Shown here piece by piece: positions 50,926 through 60,101 of a DNA stretch of 64,000 bases; within the stretch, counting starts at the first letter, position 1, and each line of letters opens with the position of its first letter. This DNA is from Neorhizobium tomejilense. Lineage in GTDB: Bacteria; Pseudomonadota; Alphaproteobacteria; Rhizobiales; Rhizobiaceae. The stretch spans positions 115,108-179,107 of the forward strand of contig PVBG01000014.1 of assembly GCA_002968845.1 (NCBI GenBank), read 5' to 3'. The notes under the pieces are model-generated. The model was not told the origin of the DNA and searched no databases. It saw only the letters and a list, made by a program, of their open reading frames with translations. The position numbers and the translations under genes were made by a program.

Positions 50926-52767
50926 TCAGGATTTCTTGTCGGGATTGGCAGGCGCCGGCGGGGCAGGTGCCACGGGCTCCGTCGGGCTGCGGTCGGCAGT
51001 CGTGGCGTTCGGATCGAGCGGCGCCAGGCCCTTCTCGATCTTCTCCTTGATCTGCTCGCGGTTGATGTCCTCGCCTTCCGAGATCAGAGCCCGGTTCCAC
51101 TGGTAGACGGCCTCGAGCTTGCGCCCGACGCGCCAGTAGGAATCGCCGAGATGGTCGTTGATCGTCGAATCGCCGGCACGCAGCTGCACCGCACGTTCCA
51201 GCTCGGTCACGGCATCGTCGAACTTGCCCATCCGAAAATAGGCCCAGCCGAGCGAGTCGACGATGTAACCGTCATCCGGCCGTGCATCGACGGCCCGCTT
51301 GATCATGTCGAGACCTTCGTCGAGATTCTTGTTCATGTCGACCAGCGAGTAGCCGAGATAGTTGAGGACCTGCGGCTGCTCCGGGTTGAGCTCGAGCGCC
51401 TTGCGGAAGTTCGGCTCGGCCTTCGCCCAGTTCTTGAGCCGCTCGTAGGCGATGCCGCGCTGGAAGAAAATCGTCCAGTCGCCGGGCTTCGGCACAGGCC
51501 CGATGACCTCGGCAGCCTTGTCGTAGGTCTCCGCCATGGTCTTGTAGTCCTTGGCATCGGAAAGCACGCTGCCATAGGCGATGTAGCTGCGGATGTCGGA
51601 CGGATCGGAATCGATCAGCGACTTCAGGTGCTGCTTGGCCTCATTCACCTTGCCGGTATCGGAAAGGGTCACGCCGAGCTGCAGCTCGGAAATGCGGCGC
51701 ATCGGCGAATCGGCCGGGACGCTGGCATAGAACTTGATGGCGCGCTCCGGCTGCTTCAGCTTTTCAGCGATGCCGCCGAGCAGGATCAGCGTATCGGCGC
51801 TCTTGGGGTCGAGCGCGTGAGAAATCTGCAGGTAGAGCGAGACCATGTCCTCGGCGCCCTGGCGGTTCAGCGCCCCGCCGATCGAAAACAGGACGCTGGC
51901 CGCGCCTTCTGCGGCATTGCTCACCTGCTGTTCGGGCTTCTGGCCTTTCTCGATGCTCTGGCGCAGGGCCTTCAGCGGCGCATAGTTGGAGACCATGCCG
52001 TCACCGACGGAGATCGCGTCCAGCGCCTTCTGCTTGTTGCCGGCTGCCGCTTCGAGACGCGCAAGCGCCATGACCGCGCGCATAAAGGTGTCCGGCGCGG
52101 TGGCGACGGCTTCCTTGTTGGTGACGGCGGTATTGAGGTGCTGCCGCGCCGTGCCGATATCGCCGGTCACCAGCGCCATGGCGCCGAGATGGTAATCGGT
52201 GAATACCTTGTACCAGGCCGGTCCCTTGAGGTTGTTGATGCCGGCCATCGCCTGCTTGCCCTTGCCGGCGCCGACATCCGCCCAGGCGGAAAGAAGCTGG
52301 TGGGTCAGCCGGTCGAGATCGTTCGGGCCTTCGTAGGCAAGAACCTTCTTGGCGGTATCGAACTTCTTGGCGCGCAGGGCATCGAGACCGCGGACGATCT
52401 TGGTGATCCGCTCGACGGCCTTGTCGTCCTTGAGCGCGTTGGCTTCAGCGAGGCCCTGGTCGAAATCGCCGTTGAGCAACAGCGAGATCATCAGCCGCTC
52501 GCGGATTTCCAGGTTGGCGGCATCGAAAGCCAGCGCCTTGCGGTAGAGCGCGATCGCAGTGTCGTAGTCATGGTCGACGTCGGCTGTCCGTGCGGCCAGA
52601 AATGCACCGGAAAACGTCTTCACGTTGCCAGGGCCGAACGTCACCGTGTCTTTCACCGCTGGCTTCACTTCCGCCGTCGCCGCATTGGCTACCGTTCCAA
52701 ACAGGAGAACAGTTGCAAGCGCCGCACTGGAGAGCAGAAGAAGGCTGGATTTCTGCCGCATAAACAT
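50926..52767 (-). CDS. Exported tetratricopeptide-repeat protein
   Basis: Encodes 613 residues. Signal peptide (about 1-29, ending NAA), then many TPR-like helical pairs, clearest at about 410-560 (WTIFFQRGIAYERLKNWAKA, PQVLNYLGYSLVDMNKN, DDGYIVDSLGWAYFRMGKFD, STINDHLGDSYWRVGRKLEA), and a Pro/Ala-rich tail. It resembles rhizobial periplasmic TPR proteins of unknown function, perhaps a scaffold in the envelope. Directly upstream of ispE and probably in one transcript with ispE-moaB. Confidence 0.88.
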   Translation of the reverse strand: MFMRQKSSLLLLSSAALATVLLFGTVANAATAEVKPAVKDTVTFGPGNVKTFSGAFLAARTADVDHDYDTAIALYRKALAFDAANLEIRERLMISLLLNGDFDQGLAEANALKDDKAVERITKIVRGLDALRAKKFDTAKKVLAYEGPNDLDRLTHQLLSAWADVGAGKGKQAMAGINNLKGPAWYKVFTDYHLGAMALVTGDIGTARQHLNTAVTNKEAVATAPDTFMRAVMALARLEAAAGNKQKALDAISVGDGMVSNYAPLKALRQSIEKGQKPEQQVSNAAEGAASVLFSIGGALNRQGAEDMVSLYLQISHALDPKSADTLILLGGIAEKLKQPERAIKFYASVPADSPMRRISELQLGVTLSDTGKVNEAKQHLKSLIDSDPSDIRSYIAYGSVLSDAKDYKTMAETYDKAAEVIGPVPKPGDWTIFFQRGIAYERLKNWAKAEPNFRKALELNPEQPQVLNYLGYSLVDMNKNLDEGLDMIKRAVDARPDDGYIVDSLGWAYFRMGKFDDAVTELERAVQLRAGDSTINDHLGDSYWRVGRKLEAVYQWNRALISEGEDINREQIKEKIEKGLAPLDPNATTADRSPTEPVAPAPPAPANPDKKS

Positions 52768-52925
52768 GCCTTTCGTAAGAGCATGGCGATTCGATGAGAT
52801 ACCGCCGCCAATTCCGCCCTATTGATTCATGATAGAATGGCTTTTTTGAAGCACGTCCGCAAGGAAATCCCCAGCGCCGCATGGGGGCGGCGCCGGTCAC
52901 ACCTTCGACAGCGGGCGGCTTTCGG

Positions 52926-53942
52926 TCAGTTGACGCGCTGGATCGAAAAGTCGATCACTTCGAGAAGAGCGGCTTTCAGCGGCGAGGCCGGAAGCGGTGC
53001 CAGCGCATCGCGGGCGATCGTGCCGTAATGCAGCGCCCGGCCGATCGTGTCGTTCAGGGCGCCGTATTTGTTGATCAGGCCGAGCGCCTTTTCCAGGTTC
53101 TCGTCGCTGCTCTCGCCCTTCTCGATCGCCTGGCGCCAGAAGGCGCGCTCGGCCTCGGTGCCGCGGCGATAGGAGAGGATGACGGGCAGCGTGATCTTGC
53201 CCTCGCGGAAATCGTCGCCGACATTCTTGCCGAGATCGGCAGCCTTGCCGCCGTAGTCGAGCGCGTCGTCGACGAGCTGGAACGCAAGGCCAAGGTTCAT
53301 GCCGTAGGATTTCAGCGCGCCCCGGCCGGCCTTGTCGGCATTGGCGATGATCGGCCCGACTTCGGCGGCGGCCGCAAACAGCGCAGCCGTCTTGGCGCGG
53401 ATGACGGAAAGATAGTCGTCCTCGGTCGTCTCCATGTTCTTGGCGACGGAAAGCTGCAGCACTTCGCCTTCGGCGATCACGGACGCTGCGGCCGACAGCA
53501 CGTCGAGCGCTTCGAGAGAGCCGACCTCCACCATCATCCGGAAGGCCTGGCCAAGCAGGAAATCACCGACCAGAACGCTTGCCTGATTTCCCCAGATCAT
53601 CCGTGCGGTGGAACGCCCGCGGCGCAGATCGCTTTCGTCCACCACATCGTCGTGGAGCAGCGTTGCCGTGTGCATGAACTCGACGCTGGTCGCAAGCTTC
53701 ACATGGCCTTCGCCCTGGTATCCGAACAGGGCAGCGGACGCGAGCGTCAGCATCGGCCGCAGCCGTTTGCCGCCGGACGAGATCAGGTGGTTGGCGACTT
53801 CCGGGATCATCTGCACGTCGGAGCCGGCCTTGGAAAGGATCAGCTGGTTGACCCGATCCATGTCCGCCTTGGTGAGATCCACCAGCGGTTTGACGGATGC
53901 CAGTTTGTTTTTGCCTTCTTCAAGCGGTATGACGACGCCCAA
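52926..53942 (-). CDS. ispB: Trans-polyprenyl (octa/decaprenyl) diphosphate synthase
   Basis: Encodes 338 residues. First Asp-rich motif LLHDDVVDESDLRRG (about 96-110) with DDxxD and second motif FQLVDDALDYGG (about 221-232). GGKRLRPMLTLASAALFG is the conserved helix near 53. It makes the long isoprenoid tail of ubiquinone (Q10 in rhizobia, so probably decaprenyl). A GC-rich hairpin at 52873-52892 lies past its stop. Divergent from the DUF2007 gene. Confidence 0.95.
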   Translation of the reverse strand: MGVVIPLEEGKNKLASVKPLVDLTKADMDRVNQLILSKAGSDVQMIPEVANHLISSGGKRLRPMLTLASAALFGYQGEGHVKLATSVEFMHTATLLHDDVVDESDLRRGRSTARMIWGNQASVLVGDFLLGQAFRMMVEVGSLEALDVLSAAASVIAEGEVLQLSVAKNMETTEDDYLSVIRAKTAALFAAAAEVGPIIANADKAGRGALKSYGMNLGLAFQLVDDALDYGGKAADLGKNVGDDFREGKITLPVILSYRRGTEAERAFWRQAIEKGESSDENLEKALGLINKYGALNDTIGRALHYGTIARDALAPLPASPLKAALLEVIDFSIQRVN

Positions 53943-54048
53943 TGTCAGGCCTCCCTATCGAAATCTTTCAAACGACAATAGAAAGAGGCTGATAGTGCGG
54001 CAAGCGCAAATCGCATCCCGCCAGATATAATGGGGTAACAAACAAGCC

Positions 54049-54270
54049 ATGCTGGAGATCATCCGCACCAACGACATCGTGATCCTGTCGTTGGCCCAGA
54101 GCCTGATGAAGGATGCGGGCATCTACTGCATGGTCGCCGACCAGTCGATGAGCGTGCTCGAAGGCTCTCTCGGCCTCTTGCAGCGCCGGCTGATGGTCGA
54201 CGGCGAGCGCGCCGACGAGGCCCGGCGGATCTTGAAGGACGCGGGCCTGGAAGCGGAGCTGCGGCCTTGA
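54049..54270 (+). CDS. DUF2007 family small protein
   Basis: Encodes 73 residues, matching the putative signal-transducing DUF2007 family (PF09413): MLEIIRTNDIVILSLAQSLM then VADQSMSVLEGSLGLLQRRLMV and DEARRILKDAG. Small alpha/beta (ferredoxin-like) fold, cytoplasmic. Function unknown. Followed by an inverted-repeat element. Confidence 0.9.
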   Translation: MLEIIRTNDIVILSLAQSLMKDAGIYCMVADQSMSVLEGSLGLLQRRLMVDGERADEARRILKDAGLEAELRP

Positions 54271-54332
54271 TGGTTGTGGATCCTCGGTCCTCAGTTTTTC
54301 CGGAGCTTTAGCATTGAGCGTTCTCGCGGATC

Positions 54333-54560
54333 GCCCCCCTCTGCCCTGCCGGGCATCTCCCCCACGGGTGGGGAGATCGGCTGGGCGCACGCTCGGCGCT
54401 TCAAATTTGACGTCTCATTCTGCGCACCAACGTGCGGCGTATCTTCTCGCACATTTTTATCTGGCCTCTCTTCCGGCACGCCGTATTTGGGAGGGCGATG
54501 ATCACGCCGCTTGTGATCTCCCCATCTGTGGGGGAGATGCCCGGCAGGGCAGAGGGGGGC
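54333..54560. repeat. Rhizobial intergenic inverted-repeat element (RIME-like)
   Basis: 228 bases framed by perfect 33-bp inverted arms (54333-54365 and 54528-54560) rich in CCCCCCTCTGCCCTGCCGGG; the next 14 bases inward are also mostly matched. Each arm can fold on itself (CTCCCC-x-GGGGAG). I recall this arm sequence as a frequent intergenic repeat in Rhizobium genomes. It has no gene inside and lies between two plus-strand genes. Outside of it, 54271-54332 and 54561-54594 hold nothing recognisable. Confidence 0.8.
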
Positions 54561-54594
54561 TGCCGACTACCAGCGCTCAATGGTGCCGCAAAGT

Positions 54595-55395
54595 ATGAGC
54601 ACTCCAACCCACACCGTCGATGCCTTCCATCGCGGCCGCTTTCACGTCATGCAGCCGAAGGGCGGCGGGCATCGGTCAGGCGTCGATGCGATGCTGCTCG
54701 CTTCGCTGGTCGCCGCTGACAAGCCGGTGAGCGTCGCCGATCTCGGTTCGGGCGCAGGCGCTGCGGGTCTCGCGGTCGCCGCGCGGCTGCAGCATTCGAA
54801 AGTCCTGCTGATCGAGAAATCGCCGCTGATGGCTGACTATGCGCGCAGGACGCTGGAACTTCCCGAAAACGCCTTCCTGGCCGGTCGCATCGAGGTGCTG
54901 GAAGCGGATGTGACCCTGACCGGCAAGCCGCGGCTCGCCGCCGGCCTTGTCGACGAAATCCATGACCACGTGATCATGAACCCGCCCTTCAACGATGCCA
55001 GCGACCGCAAGACGCCCGATGCGTTGAAGGCCGAGGCGCATGCGATGACGGAAGATCTGTTCGAAGCCTGGATCCGCACCGCCGGCGCGATCATGAAGCC
55101 TGGCGGGCAGTTGTCGCTGATCGCCCGGCCGCAATCGATCGCCGAGATCATCGACGCCTGTGGCAGGCGTTTCGGCGGCTTGGAAATCACGGCTCTCCAT
55201 CCTCGGCCGGACGAAAGCGCCACACGCATCCTCGTCACCGCCGTCAAGGGCTCGCGCGCCCGCCTGACATTCCGGGCGCCGCTTTTCGTGCATGGCGCGG
55301 ATGGCCATGCTTTTTCGACGTTCGTGGACGACCTGAACAATGGCCGGGCCGCCTATGCCCGCCTCAGCCCGAAACGAAATCCACGAGAAGCTTGA
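54595..55395 (+). CDS. TrmN6-like N6-adenine methyltransferase
   Basis: Encodes 266 residues from the ATG at 54595. SAM motif VADLGSGAGAAGLAVAARL (about 46-64) and the N6-adenine/amino-methylase motif IMNPPFND (NPPF, about 126-129). It matches COG4123, which includes tRNA1(Val)(A37-N6)-methyltransferase TrmN6. Substrate RNA is inferred. The start of its coding region lies 35 bases after the repeat element. Its 3' end overlaps the convergent mntH by 32 bases. Confidence 0.88.
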   Translation: MSTPTHTVDAFHRGRFHVMQPKGGGHRSGVDAMLLASLVAADKPVSVADLGSGAGAAGLAVAARLQHSKVLLIEKSPLMADYARRTLELPENAFLAGRIEVLEADVTLTGKPRLAAGLVDEIHDHVIMNPPFNDASDRKTPDALKAEAHAMTEDLFEAWIRTAGAIMKPGGQLSLIARPQSIAEIIDACGRRFGGLEITALHPRPDESATRILVTAVKGSRARLTFRAPLFVHGADGHAFSTFVDDLNNGRAAYARLSPKRNPREA

Positions 55396-56704
55396 CGTTG
55401 AGGCCGGCGATGACGACGGCGATCAGCCAGGCGATGCCGGAGAGCCAGATCGGCGCTACGAGTTCTCCCATCTTGGCCTTGCTGGCGGTGAACATGACCA
55501 GCGGGAAGACGGCAAAGGAAAGCTGAAGGCTGAGCACGACCTGGGTCAGGATCAGCAGTTCCGCCGTGCCCGCATCGCCGTACCAAATCGTCACGAACGC
55601 GGCCGGAATGATGGCGATCGCCCGGGTGATCAGCCGGCGGATCCATGGCTGCAGCTTCATCTTGAGGAAGCCTTCCATGACGATCTGACCCGCAAGCGTC
55701 GCCGTCACCGTCGAGTTCAGGCCGCAGCAGAGCAGGGCGATCCCGAAAAGCGTCGGTGCGATGGCAAGACCGAGCAGCGGCGCCAGCAGCGAATGGGCTT
55801 CGCCGAGCTCGGCTACCTCGGTCCGCCCGGTGCTGTTGAAGGCGGCTGCCGCAAGGATCAGGATCGAGGCATTGATCAACAGCGCGAAACAGAGCGCGAC
55901 GGTGGAGTCGATCGTCGCATAGGTGAGTGCCTCCTTCTTTTCCGGCAGGGTGTGGCCATAATTGCGGGTCTGTACGATGCCGGAATGCAGGTAGAGATTG
56001 TGCGGCATGACCGTCGCGCCGAGAATGCCGAGCGCCAGATAGAGCATCTCCGGATTGGTGACGATCTCGGTCGTCGGGAAGAAGCCGCGGATGACGCCGC
56101 CCCATTGCGGGTCGGCAAGGAAGATCTGGATTGCGAAGCAGACGGCGATGACGCCGAGCAGGGTGATGATGAAGGCTTCGACCCAGCGGAAACCCATCTT
56201 CTGCAGGTAAAGGATGATGAAGACGTCGAGTGCGGTGATCAGCACGCCGAGTTCGAGCGGAATGCCGAAGATCAGGTTGAGGCCGATGGCAGTGCCGATC
56301 ACCTCGGCAATGTCGGTGGCGATGATGGCGATTTCGGCCAGCGCCCAGAGCGGGATGGAAACCCATTTCGGAAACGCGTCGCGGCAGGCTTGAGCCAGAT
56401 CTCGGCCCGATGCGATCGCAAGGCGCGCACAGAGCGACTGCAGCACGATCGCCATCAGGTTGGAGAGCAGCGCGACCGCAAGCAGCGCATAGCCGAACTT
56501 CGACCCGCCGGCGAGCGAGGTCGCCCAGTTGCCGGGGTCCATGTAGCCGACTGCGACCAGGTAACCCGGCCCCGCAAAGGCAGCGAGCCGCCGCCAACGG
56601 GATCCGGATTGGGAGATGTCGATGCTTCGATGGACGTCGGAAAGCGATGCCTCTCCCCGCTTGTTCCGCCAGCCGCTTTCCTGCTTCGAACCCAAGACGT
56701 CCAT
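55364..56704 (-). CDS. mntH: Nramp-type Mn2+ transporter MntH
   Basis: Encodes 446 residues from the ATG at 56704 (a longer frame runs to 56770 across the control region). Eleven membrane segments with the metal site DPGNW (about 56-60) and the second half-site MPHNLYLHS (about 219-227). H+-coupled uptake of Mn2+ at the inner membrane. A Mur/Fur-like dyad lies 50 bases upstream. Divergent from the S49 peptidase gene. Confidence 0.96.
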   Translation of the reverse strand: MDVLGSKQESGWRNKRGEASLSDVHRSIDISQSGSRWRRLAAFAGPGYLVAVGYMDPGNWATSLAGGSKFGYALLAVALLSNLMAIVLQSLCARLAIASGRDLAQACRDAFPKWVSIPLWALAEIAIIATDIAEVIGTAIGLNLIFGIPLELGVLITALDVFIILYLQKMGFRWVEAFIITLLGVIAVCFAIQIFLADPQWGGVIRGFFPTTEIVTNPEMLYLALGILGATVMPHNLYLHSGIVQTRNYGHTLPEKKEALTYATIDSTVALCFALLINASILILAAAAFNSTGRTEVAELGEAHSLLAPLLGLAIAPTLFGIALLCCGLNSTVTATLAGQIVMEGFLKMKLQPWIRRLITRAIAIIPAAFVTIWYGDAGTAELLILTQVVLSLQLSFAVFPLVMFTASKAKMGELVAPIWLSGIAWLIAVVIAGLNVKLLVDFVSG

Positions 56705-56754
56705 TGTCACACTCTCTTCGTTTGCGAGCGGATAATGCCTTGTTGGAATGGTAA

Positions 56755-56769
56755 TGCAAGTCATTCGCA
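56755..56769 (-). promoter_or_regulatory. Candidate Mur/Fur-type box upstream of mntH
   Basis: Dyad TGCAAGTCATTCGCA (15 bases), fitting TGC-x-A-x-T-x-A-x-T-x-GCA. In rhizobia the Fur homologue Mur represses Mn uptake genes through TGC/GCA dyads near the promoter. It lies 50 bases before the mntH ATG. Confidence 0.5.
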
Positions 56770-56870
56770 ACTAGAAAATCAAAATCCTGCTTTAAGCGGC
56801 GCAGCCATTGCGTTTGAAAATCCGTCACATACATGCTTTGGCAGAGCCGAACGCGACAGAAGGAAAAGAA

Positions 56871-57737
56871 ATGGCCGGGTTTTTGAAGAGGTTGATGCCG
56901 AAACGGTTCCGTAAGAAGGGGCTGACGATTCCCGTCGTGCGGCTTCACGGAGCGATCATGGCCGGCGGCAGCCAGTTCAAGCAGAGCCTCAACCTGGCCG
57001 GCGTGGCGCCGATGCTCGACAAGGCCTTCGCCAAGAAGGATGCGCCGGTCGTGGCGATCTCGATCAATTCCCCGGGTGGATCGCCCGTCCAGTCGCGCCT
57101 GATCTTCCAGCGCATCCGCTCGCTGGCGGAAGAAAAGAACAAGAAGGTGCTGGTCTTCGTCGAGGATGTCGCAGCCTCGGGCGGCTATATGATCGCGCTC
57201 GCAGGCGACGAGATCTTTGCCGATCCGACCTCCATCGTCGGCTCGATCGGTGTCGTTTCCGGCGGTTTCGGCTTTCCGGAACTGCTGCGCAAGATCGGCG
57301 TCGAGCGCCGCGTCTATACCGCCGGCGAAAACAAGGTGATCCTCGATCCCTTCCAGCCGGAAAAGGAAGGCGACATCGAATATCTGAAGGCCCTGCAGCT
57401 CGAGATCCACAAGGTCTTCATCGAGATGGTCAAGATGCGCCGTGGCGAGCGGCTCGCCGACGACGCGACGATCTTTTCGGGCCTGTTCTGGAGCGGTTTG
57501 CGCGGGCTCGATCTCGGCCTGATCGACAGCCTCGGCGACATGCGCGAGGTCCTCAAGCGCCGTTACGGCAAGGATACGAGGCTGGAACTGATCGGCAGCG
57601 CCCGCACGCTCTTCGGCCGCCGCGTGCCCGGCGTCGTCTTCGGCGAGGGCAAGGCTGGAGAAATCGCCGCAGGCGCAGTCACGGGACTTGCGGCGAGCCT
57701 CGAAGAAAAGGCAATGTGGAGCCGCTACGGCCTTTGA
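56871..57737 (+). CDS. S49 family peptidase (SppA/SohB-like)
   Basis: Encodes 288 residues from the ATG at 56871. The S49 serine peptidase core is present: VVAISINSPGGSPVQS (about 62-77), the nucleophile Ser in DVAASGGYMIALAGDEIFADP (about 99-119), and the general-base Lys expected near 150. It lacks an obvious signal peptide but has a basic start (FLKRLMPKRFRKKG). It may degrade signal peptides or membrane protein fragments at the inner membrane. A small membrane protein gene follows 27 bases later. Confidence 0.9.
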   Translation: MAGFLKRLMPKRFRKKGLTIPVVRLHGAIMAGGSQFKQSLNLAGVAPMLDKAFAKKDAPVVAISINSPGGSPVQSRLIFQRIRSLAEEKNKKVLVFVEDVAASGGYMIALAGDEIFADPTSIVGSIGVVSGGFGFPELLRKIGVERRVYTAGENKVILDPFQPEKEGDIEYLKALQLEIHKVFIEMVKMRRGERLADDATIFSGLFWSGLRGLDLGLIDSLGDMREVLKRRYGKDTRLELIGSARTLFGRRVPGVVFGEGKAGEIAAGAVTGLAASLEEKAMWSRYGL

Positions 57738-57764
57738 GGTCGTCAGGATAGCGCGAGAGGGGAA

Positions 57765-57956
57765 ATGGCGCAGCTTTTATTTCTGATCATCGTCATCGGC
57801 GGCGGCTGGATGCTCTACAAGAAGTTCATCAAGGACGCCGAAAGACTGTCATCGCGCACTCGCCGCGAGGAAAAGGAACGCCAGACCGGCGCGATCGGCA
57901 CCCTGGAACGGGACCCGGCGACGGGGGAATACAGGGTGAAGCGAGATGAGGAGTAG
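57765..57956 (+). CDS. Small single-span membrane protein
   Basis: Encodes 63 residues: one N-terminal membrane helix (about 3-18, LLFLIIVIGGGWMLYKKF) and a charged cytoplasmic tail with GTLERDPATGEYRV. It has GAGAGGGG just before the ATG and probably shares the transcript of the S49 peptidase. Similar short proteins follow this peptidase in other rhizobia. Function unknown. Confidence 0.78.
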   Translation: MAQLLFLIIVIGGGWMLYKKFIKDAERLSSRTRREEKERQTGAIGTLERDPATGEYRVKRDEE

Positions 57957-57959
57957 GAG

Positions 57960-58277
57960 CTAGAGTCGCTCCTTCACGCGCGACGCCCAGTCTGAGCCGG
58001 CATAACTTACGCAGAGAATGAACACGGTTCTGGTTTCATCATCGACGGTGAAACAGACGACGGCTTTTTCTGCGGCGGGGACGGCGCGCAGGCCCGGAAT
58101 GAGATCGTCGCGTATCGTGCCGATCTTGGGTAGATCTGCCAGGCGATACGTTGCGGTTTCGATCTCGGCGAGCTTTTTTTGGGCGGTTATCCGCCCGGCA
58201 TAAGACTCGATGAAATTATAGATGTTGATCAGATCTTGCTCTGCTTCGGGGTGATAGTCTAACTTGTAGACGGACAT
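57960..58277 (-). CDS. ParE/RelE-family toxin
   Basis: Encodes 105 residues. RelE/ParE fold: YKLDYHPEAEQDLINIYNFIE (about 3-23), AEKAVVCFTVDDETRTVFILCVSYAG near the end. ParE members poison gyrase; RelE members cut mRNA. Conserved features fit ParE better. Its ATG sits on the antitoxin stop (TGATG), so they are translated together. Four bases from the stop of the small membrane protein. Confidence 0.88.
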   Translation of the reverse strand: MSVYKLDYHPEAEQDLINIYNFIESYAGRITAQKKLAEIETATYRLADLPKIGTIRDDLIPGLRAVPAAEKAVVCFTVDDETRTVFILCVSYAGSDWASRVKERL

Positions 58278-58561
58278 CACTTGCCTTGGTATTTCGCGTC
58301 AACACGCGCCCGGACACGATCGAAGAGATTGTCCTTGTCCATGGACACCCACTGATCCCGCGGCAGCTCTGCCCGGCGGCGGATTTCGTCCTTCATGCCG
58401 ATCAATGGATCGTCGTGGGCGGAACTTTCCTCGTCCCTCAGCAGGCTGTCGATGCCGGCCTCGAGGACTTTTTCGACGGACGGAAACTGGCCGTCCTCGA
58501 CGAGCTTTTCAGCAAGCCGCAGAGCGCGCTCGGACAAGGTGAAGCTGTTCTTGACGTTCAT
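58277..58561 (-). CDS. ParD-like antitoxin
   Basis: Encodes 94 residues from the ATG at 58561 (the frame is open far upstream). N-terminal ribbon-helix-helix: FTLSERALRLAEKLVEDGQFPSVEKVLEAGIDSLLRDEE, then an acidic/helical toxin-binding tail. It should bind DNA as a dimer and inhibit the ParE toxin. Confidence 0.85.
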   Translation of the reverse strand: MNVKNSFTLSERALRLAEKLVEDGQFPSVEKVLEAGIDSLLRDEESSAHDDPLIGMKDEIRRRAELPRDQWVSMDKDNLFDRVRARVDAKYQGK

Positions 58562-58700
58562 GGTCTTTCTCCGGAAGAACGGGCGGACCTTAACACGGAT
58601 CGTGCCGTTTCGGCATCCCCGCAACCGCCCCAAACGCATAAATCCTTGACCCGCGCCCCTGATGCGTGGCACTCGTCCGCATCCTCGAACCGACACAGAT

Positions 58701-59660
58701 ATGGCCATGACCGAGCTGCCCGACCACATGTCTCCGACCCGCTCCTTCCAGGGGCTGATCCTCGCGCTCCAGAATTACTGGGCGGACAAGGGCTGTGCGA
58801 TCCTGCAGCCCTACGACATGGAAGTCGGTGCCGGCACCTTTCATCCGGCGACCACGCTGCGGGCCCTCGGGCCGAAGCCGTGGAAGGCCGCCTATGTGCA
58901 GCCATCGCGCCGTCCGTCTGACGGTCGTTATGGCGAAAACCCCAACCGCCTGCAGCATTATTACCAGTTCCAGGTTATCCTGAAGCCGAACCCGCCGAAC
59001 CTGCAGGAACTCTACCTCGGCTCGCTCGCGGCGATCGGCCTCGATCCGCTGCTGCACGACGTGCGTTTTGTCGAGGACGACTGGGAAAGCCCGACGCTCG
59101 GCGCCTGGGGCCTCGGCTGGGAATGCTGGTGCGACGGCATGGAAGTCTCGCAGTTCACCTATTTCCAGCAGGTCTGCGGCATCGAATGCGCGCCGGTCGC
59201 TGGCGAACTGACCTATGGCCTCGAACGCCTCGCCACCTATCTGCAGGGCGTCGACAGCATTTACGAGCTCAATTTCAACGGCCGCGAGGGCGAGGAAAAG
59301 ATCTCCTACGGTGACGTCTTCCTGCAGGCAGAGCAGGAATATTCCCGCCACAACTTCGAATTTGCCGATACCGCCATGCTGCACCGGCATTTCATCGACG
59401 CTGAGAAGGAATGCCAGGCACTGCTCGCGGCCGGCGCTCCGGGCGCGAACGCCAACCAGATGCTGCATAAATGCGTCTTTCCCGCCTATGACCAGTGCAT
59501 CAAGGCGAGCCACGTCTTTAACCTGCTCGATGCCCGCGGGGTAATCTCGGTCACCGAACGCCAGAGCTATATCCTGCGCGTCCGCACGCTGGCGAAAGCC
59601 TGCGGCGAGGCCTTTCTGATGACGGATGCCGGTGGTGCGAATTTCGGCCGGGCCGCCTGA
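58701..59660 (+). CDS. glyQ: Glycyl-tRNA synthetase alpha chain
   Basis: Encodes 319 residues from the ATG at 58701. Signature stretches: FQGLILALQNYWADKGCAILQPYDMEVGAGTFHPATTLRALG (about 15-56) and GWECWCDGMEVSQFTYFQQ (about 138-156). Catalytic subunit of the alpha2beta2 glycyl-tRNA synthetase. The beta gene glyS does not follow in this window; the next genes are the lemA cluster, so glyS should lie downstream or elsewhere. Confidence 0.98.
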   Translation: MAMTELPDHMSPTRSFQGLILALQNYWADKGCAILQPYDMEVGAGTFHPATTLRALGPKPWKAAYVQPSRRPSDGRYGENPNRLQHYYQFQVILKPNPPNLQELYLGSLAAIGLDPLLHDVRFVEDDWESPTLGAWGLGWECWCDGMEVSQFTYFQQVCGIECAPVAGELTYGLERLATYLQGVDSIYELNFNGREGEEKISYGDVFLQAEQEYSRHNFEFADTAMLHRHFIDAEKECQALLAAGAPGANANQMLHKCVFPAYDQCIKASHVFNLLDARGVISVTERQSYILRVRTLAKACGEAFLMTDAGGANFGRAA

Positions 59661-59706
59661 GGTCCGGGTTTTCCTGGATCGGGACTGACGCAGCGCGGCG
59701 AACCGT

Positions 59707-59901
59707 TCAAACGGCAGTCCATTGCGTGCCCAGCTGCCAGACGGGTTTGATTGTCGGATAGGCTCCGGTCGGAAGCTGCCCTGCATAGATCTGCAGAAAC
59801 CGGCGCGTGCCGGCCGGCTCCGGCGGCCTCATCATCACCCCGTACTGAAAAAACAGCACGGCAAACGCCAGCACATTGGCGGTTCGCACCAGGCACGCCA
59901 T
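59707..59901 (-). CDS. Possible small membrane protein
   Basis: A 64-codon minus-strand frame with one N-terminal hydrophobic helix (ANVLAFAVLFFQYGVMM, about 8-24) and a polar rest. It fills the gap between glyQ and lemA. No family recognised; could be chance. Confidence 0.35.
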   Translation of the reverse strand: MACLVRTANVLAFAVLFFQYGVMMRPPEPAGTRRFLQIYAGQLPTGAYPTIKPVWQLGTQWTAV

Positions 59902-60101
59902 GGCAATTCCATCCAGATTGTTTTGAGGTGGGGCCGAATCTTCGGAGCAGCCCGTTTTCTGTAAGAGAATCTAGGGCATCCGGACGGTCGGGACTTTGCG
60001 GTAAGTCAAAAAATTGACCGTGAAAAATAATCGATGACTTCAACCACTTTTTTATACCACGCCTCTACTGTCCCATCGCAATGGCAAGTCGGGAGACTCA
60101 G

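Noticed and set aside
54333..54560. Inverted-repeat element considered as insertion sequence
   Set aside because: Only 228 bases and no transposase frame; better a MITE/RIME-type element.
55340..57410. Two long overlapping frames on both strands
   Set aside because: Shadows of mntH and the S49 peptidase; residue make-up is not protein-like.
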